A DNA stretch of 64,000 bases from Aricia agestis. Taxonomy: Eukaryota > Arthropoda > Insecta > Lepidoptera > Lycaenidae. The notes under the pieces were generated by a model. It was not told the DNA's origin, searched no databases, and saw nothing but the letters and a program-made list of their open reading frames with translations. How positions within the stretch are numbered: position 1 is the stretch's first letter; each line of letters starts with the position of its first letter. The DNA is taken from contig NC_056428.1 in NCBI RefSeq assembly GCF_905147365.1, positions 3,626,001 to 3,690,000 of the forward strand, read 5' to 3'. A program made the position numbers and the translations under genes. Below are positions 25,601 through 31,600 of the stretch, piece by piece.

Positions 25601-28600
25601 CGACGATCATCTCGCCCCGCCACGCCGGCCGACAACGCGCCTGATGATGATGAAGGTTAGACAGAGAGAGAAGATATTTGTATAGCATTTTTTATTATTT
25701 ATTTACCAAATGAAACGTAATATAACAACTGTCACATTTTGTATGAAGCTTATCATGTCACTACGCAAGCATGTTGTACTGCTATTCTATACAAAGGGTG
25801 TAAAATAAAAATAAAGTGATAATAATTTAGGTGCGTTTGCAGTCTCATAAATACAGTTAACTATGCAAGTAGCAGCGTTGAGTTATTTTTTTTTAATTTT
25901 TGTATGGGTAAATTCATCATTCATTTATCATAAGCCCTCTCCACACTCGCGGCGCGAATTGCGGCCGCGATTCACGGGTGCTACGCGCCGTGAACACGAC
26001 GCGAACAAATACGGCCCTTTACACTCGCAATCTACGCATTTACGGTCGCGTATTTGAGTAAAATGGATGTTGAAGACACTGTTGCTGCTGCTCTGACATC
26101 GTGTGCGACTCCAAATAAAAGCGAGTGTGGATGATGTTCGCGTTCGCGCTTCGCGAGCCCAATCGCGGCCAAAAAAACAACACCGGACGGGGAAAGCCGC
26201 GAAGCGCGAACGCGAAGCCGCGAAACCCTCCACACTTGCGGTTCGTGGCCTACGCGGCCTTCGCGCTGCGAGTGTGGAGCCCGCATTAGAAAAATCAAGT
26301 CAAAGGTAATTCTTTTAGCGCTGTTACTTTCACAGTGAACTCTACAAAAGGGACACATACACACCCTAAAGTATTATCGCTTAGTTTTGTTACATCCTGT
26401 ATAACAACAATACAAGCCAATATAAATTAGGCCTGTTGTGTGAAACCACTAAAATAAGTTACAAAAAAACCTTAACGGTTAACCACTAACGCATGTAGTG
26501 ATTTGCCATCTTACAAATTCTGTCTATTTGTTGCTAATAATCAGAGATCGGAATTGGGTGTGTGAAAATACCTAAAGTTTGCAGCGGGACATAATATGGA
26601 GCTGTTACAACCACTTAAGTTAAACCGGTTTTGGATTTTACCGGTTCATTTTTGTATTTTTTTTAACATGTTCCTTACCTTTGAAACACCGAACTATAAA
26701 CATTTACAAGCTGCTTATACAGTTCTAAATTAATTTTTTAGCCTCAATTTTTCTTTGTCGGCCAAACACAGAATTTTACATGTCTGCAAAATGCTAATGT
26801 GGTTTTAATCTTTTTTTGACCTGTATCTTATGTTAAAAAGTTTTGCTATAGATTGATGCAAGGAAAACGAACATTTTCGTGCATGTAAGCGCAGCGTTCA
26901 ATTTAATAGCGTCGCTCCGTTTTTACTTCCGACTTGTTACAATAGTAACAAGTCGGAATTTAACACTCTCATAGAACATTAGGTATTCTATGACTTAAGA
27001 TACAGGTCAAAAAAAGATTAAAACCACATTAGCATTTTGCAGACATGTAAAATTCTGTGTTTGGACGACAAAGAAAAATTGAGGCTAAAAAATTAATTTA
27101 GAACTGTATAAGCAGCTTGTAAATGTTTATAGTTCGGTGTTTCAAAGGTAAGGAACATGTTAAAAAAAATACAAAACTGAACCGGTAAAATCCAAAATTG
27201 GTTTAACTTAAGTGGTTGTAACAGCTCCATATTATGTCCCGCTGCAAACTTTAGGTATTTTCACACACCAAATTCCGATCTCTGCTAATAATACTAGACT
27301 AAGCCTATTCCGAGCTTTTCCTTTTTTGCATTTCTAAATAACGTTGCACTAACATAGGGTCGGTGGACACTGACGGAACGCGATCTCCCGACTCCTCGGC
27401 TTCTAAAACTAAACGTGAGTATGGCTGCACCTTTATTTACAAACTTCTATACTAAGTGATTTTTTATTTGTAATATCTTAGAAAGTTTTCAAGCTGACAA
27501 AGTTTTTCACCAATGTTTCTATTTTTGAGATGTCCTTTAATAACCAACAAGAAAGAAAATCATCAAGCCTATTTTATTTCCTAGCCAAGTAGGAAAATTG
27601 GTTGATTTGGAATTTTGGTAAATTTTATTTTCTAACCGACTTAGAAAATTACATTCAAATTTGGTCAATATATTTTTTATTTTAGTAGACCTGCTCATTT
27701 GGCATTTGATCTGTGTGTCATAAATTCATAATATGTGTGAAGCCGTAAACTGAAAACGACACAGTATAGCAATATTAGTCCCTACAGTAACGAAACGCCT
27801 TTGACGTCGCACGATGCCGCCACCGATGACAGGTACCGAGCGGATATGCCAGGGTTGCCACGAAACGGGAAATAAAATAAAAATAAAATATTGTGCTTGT
27901 GATGCAAAAGTTATCATTTAATCTGTTTAATCAGCGTGTTATATTTATATATTTATTTATTTTAAAAACTTTATGCACATATAGGTAAAAAGGTGGACTT
28001 AATGCCGTATGGCATTATCTACCAGTCAACCTTTGGGCGGTACAAGGACAAAGTTGTATAGGTGCCAGTCGAGTTGAAAGAGAAAAAGACAGAAAAAAAT
28101 AATAAATATATATTATACTTATAAAATATATATTGTATAATATACATATTATCACACATAAAATTATATATAAATAAAACCAATAACCATACGTTATATA
28201 TTATTATATAATAACTATATTATAATAATATATAGTTGATCAATGATGTTGCTAAAATATTATAAATATTAATTTATGCCATAAATTATGAAAACTAAGA
28301 GTCTGCCAACTGTTTCAAGTAAAACTCACGTACCCTGCGTTTAAAAGTATCTCTGGTTTTTGACATCCTGATTTCCGGAGGAAGAGCGTTCTAGAGGAGA
28401 ATAGCCTGGATATTAAAAGAAGAGTGGACGGAACTTGACTTGTAAGAAGGGCAACTTAAAAGTTGATTTGAAGTGGATCGGAGGTATCGATAAAAATATC
28501 GTGCCTGCTGCAACGGTATTGAAAGTGAGGGGCGAGATATTCGGGAGTATGGGGATGATGCAGCAGAGAATATAGCACACATAGCGCTCGCACGGAGCGG

Positions 28601-31600
28601 CGATGACGTACTGGTAACCAGTGTAGCTTGGAGCGATACGAAGAAACATGGTCGTATTTTCGAAGGTTGAATATGAATGGGAGGCAATTATTAAACAATC
28701 GGTCGAGTTTATCGAGTTTGTCGGCATTAAGATCTAAACAGCACAGGTCACCATAGTTAATTATAGGAAAGATAAGGGACTGGACCAGCAAGGTCTTGAC
28801 CGGAGTGGAAAGGAAATTTTTGAGCCGGTAGATAAATCGTACATATTATGTCGTACTGCCAGATATTTACGTGAAACTTTATTTTTAGATGATTTTAATT
28901 CTCTATTTTAAAAATTAATTAACCTATCAAGCCCCATAAGCTCACCGGTGAGCGAGACACAATAGAATAACAATAGATTTCCAAGGATCCACGAATCACG
29001 ATCGAAGGATTAAAATAATGTAGACGTATTCGAAATTTCGAATATATAAAATATCCAATAATTAATTAATCACACGTCAGGTGTAACAGAAGCACTTCAA
29101 AACTCTTATTACGTGCGCGGTAAGGGCGCGGTATGTTACACTTGATATGTGTACCTGGGTAGGTAGGTACTAATTAGTATGTAACAGGGTATTTGACAGA
29201 TTTTTAATTTATTCCATATTGTTTCTCTCCTTGTTACACTTCTTACAACGTAAACAATAAAACAGAGATGCAAATACATGCCGCCAAGGCCAGCACAATA
29301 TTAGTGTAAACTGTGAGCCGATATTTATGAAAATTTAAATCGTTTTTGTTTTTTGAATCAGATTTACATCCGTACACTGAACATTTATTATAATATCCCA
29401 TTGTTTATAAGATAAGTTATCGTTTTACAACACAAAATTCGTAGACAACGCGCCAACGTCACCCCTGTGGGCGCAGGTACACAAACTCCGCGAGTTTGTG
29501 TACGCGGGCCCGCGCCGCCCGCTTCCCCGCGGGTACCCCTCCGTTGCTCTGCGCAAGTACATTCGTTTCACTACTGTAGGGATATGTCATATTGCTATAC
29601 TGTGAAAACGAGCTTAATTTGTGAGTTAGAAAATTACGGTCGCGCAAATATCTTTTCATACAAATCATGACTCACAAAATTACGCTCGTGTGAATCAAAC
29701 AGGACTTTTGTATGAAACTGAATTTCTGCCAGCCGAAATTCTGCGACTCACAACTCACGCTGGTTTGGCATCACCCTTAATATTCTAATTATTTTTTTTC
29801 CAGCGGCGCGGTCTTCACGGGCCGCTTCGGAAACTAAAGTAGTGGCGAAACCCCTGCGAGCCACGCGTAGAATATCAGAGGATGTCGGTACGTATGCTTA
29901 ACTCATGGACTTATAAGAAACGAGAGGTCGAATGCGCTGAAGCACCCAATTCAAACATGTATTTGGCCTGACATGGCATGTATGTGACATGGCATGGCAT
30001 GACATGGCATGGCATGTATGTGATTGGCCATATTTGTCTCGACTTGAGGTCGTCGTGCACTTGAATAAATGCGGTCGGGATCGCATCTACTTATATCCCC
30101 ACATCTCATCTACTCGGATGCGAATATTATGTTGCTAAAGCGCTAAATGTCGGCTTCTTCTATCCGCAACATCTATACATACTTACTAAATTATAAAGAT
30201 GCAAAGTTTGTTTGTTTCCAACTACAGGGCAGGACTTTGATGAATCTTTGCATAGACATAGAGTAGAGCCTTCGCACCTTCAGAGACTAGACATACTATA
30301 TTTCCTTAGACTATGGCGCCTTCTACTTTCTCATATTTCAATTTATTTCAATTATTCAATGCTTAACCTTTATTTCAAACGTTTACAGCGGCGAGTCCCG
30401 AAGTGAGTTCCCCCGCGAGTCGTGGTCGTCGCGCGTCGTTCAACCGCGCGGTCACCGCGTTACACACACCCACGCGACGGACCTCCACTGACCAGGTACT
30501 AGAAAATTACTGACATAAAAAATAATATTGGAAAAAAAAAAAAAGACACGCATTTAAATAAAAAACAAAAAAATTAACAAGTAATTGCATTGTTATTGGC
30601 TCTTAATACGTATGCAGAGTTTAGAATTAATTAGACTAGTCTAGAGGTAGGTAAAAATCGTTATCAAAGATTCCCTTACACACAAGCTTATAAAAGCGTG
30701 TTATAAACCAAATGTGATATAAAATCAGAACTAAAGCACAGAATATATATTAGTAGTACCAACAGAAGTCCAACTCGTGAAACCCGTTTAAAAAAATAAC
30801 AACTTTTGCTGCGATACTATAAAGTTCAAATTCCGACCGCCCAGTGCTAGGTGCCTACAATTATATTTGCCTACATGTGCGCTCTCTTTCTATCACGTAA
30901 GAGGTACCCTTTCTGACGAAATCAAGATTGTCACCTTTTAGAAAATAAAATAATCTTCTTGTAATTACTAAAGCTACTAATAGCATACTTTTTTATAGTA
31001 ATAATCAAATTTTAGTATCCCAACGTATATTTTATAATAGTTTTATATTCGATTATAGTGTAGGAGCTGGTCCGGAATTTTTTACAACTTAAACATAGTA
31101 ACTTGTGTTTATTTATGTGTAGTATGCGGTTTGTTTGTAACAAATTGGTTTATTTGCTATGTTTGTGTATTTTTTTTATCTTTTTTTGTATTTTAAAGTC
31201 TTAAATTACTTTATTGAAATATTTCTTTGACTTTTTTCAATTGTTCATATTTATCAGATTAACAATGATTCTGTCACAGCGGTTAAATCAGTACGTAGAT
31301 ATATGCGACGAAAAAATCTTGCGCGCGCGTCACCGCTCGCTTGTGAGTCCCTTGTGATCTGCCTCTTTAAAGGGGTACTTACAGTTCGATACCTAAAGGC
31401 GCGAGTAAGACAGGCCTGACTAAAGTAACAATTTCAACAATTCAATATGGCTATGTAATTGACGTAGTCGGGATTTAACGATATTATTCCGCAGAAGTCA
31501 GCAACGGTCAGCCGATAATCGGTATTGATGTTTTAACTTTATTCTCCAGAAATCGGCAGCGGACAGTCGTGAAGGGTCTCCGGTGGTGGCGGAGGTGACC

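Noticed and set aside
25860..26057. Start of a Harbinger-type gene as a host gene
   Set aside because: Only a dozen codons of the frame remain between inverted ends; it is a MITE.
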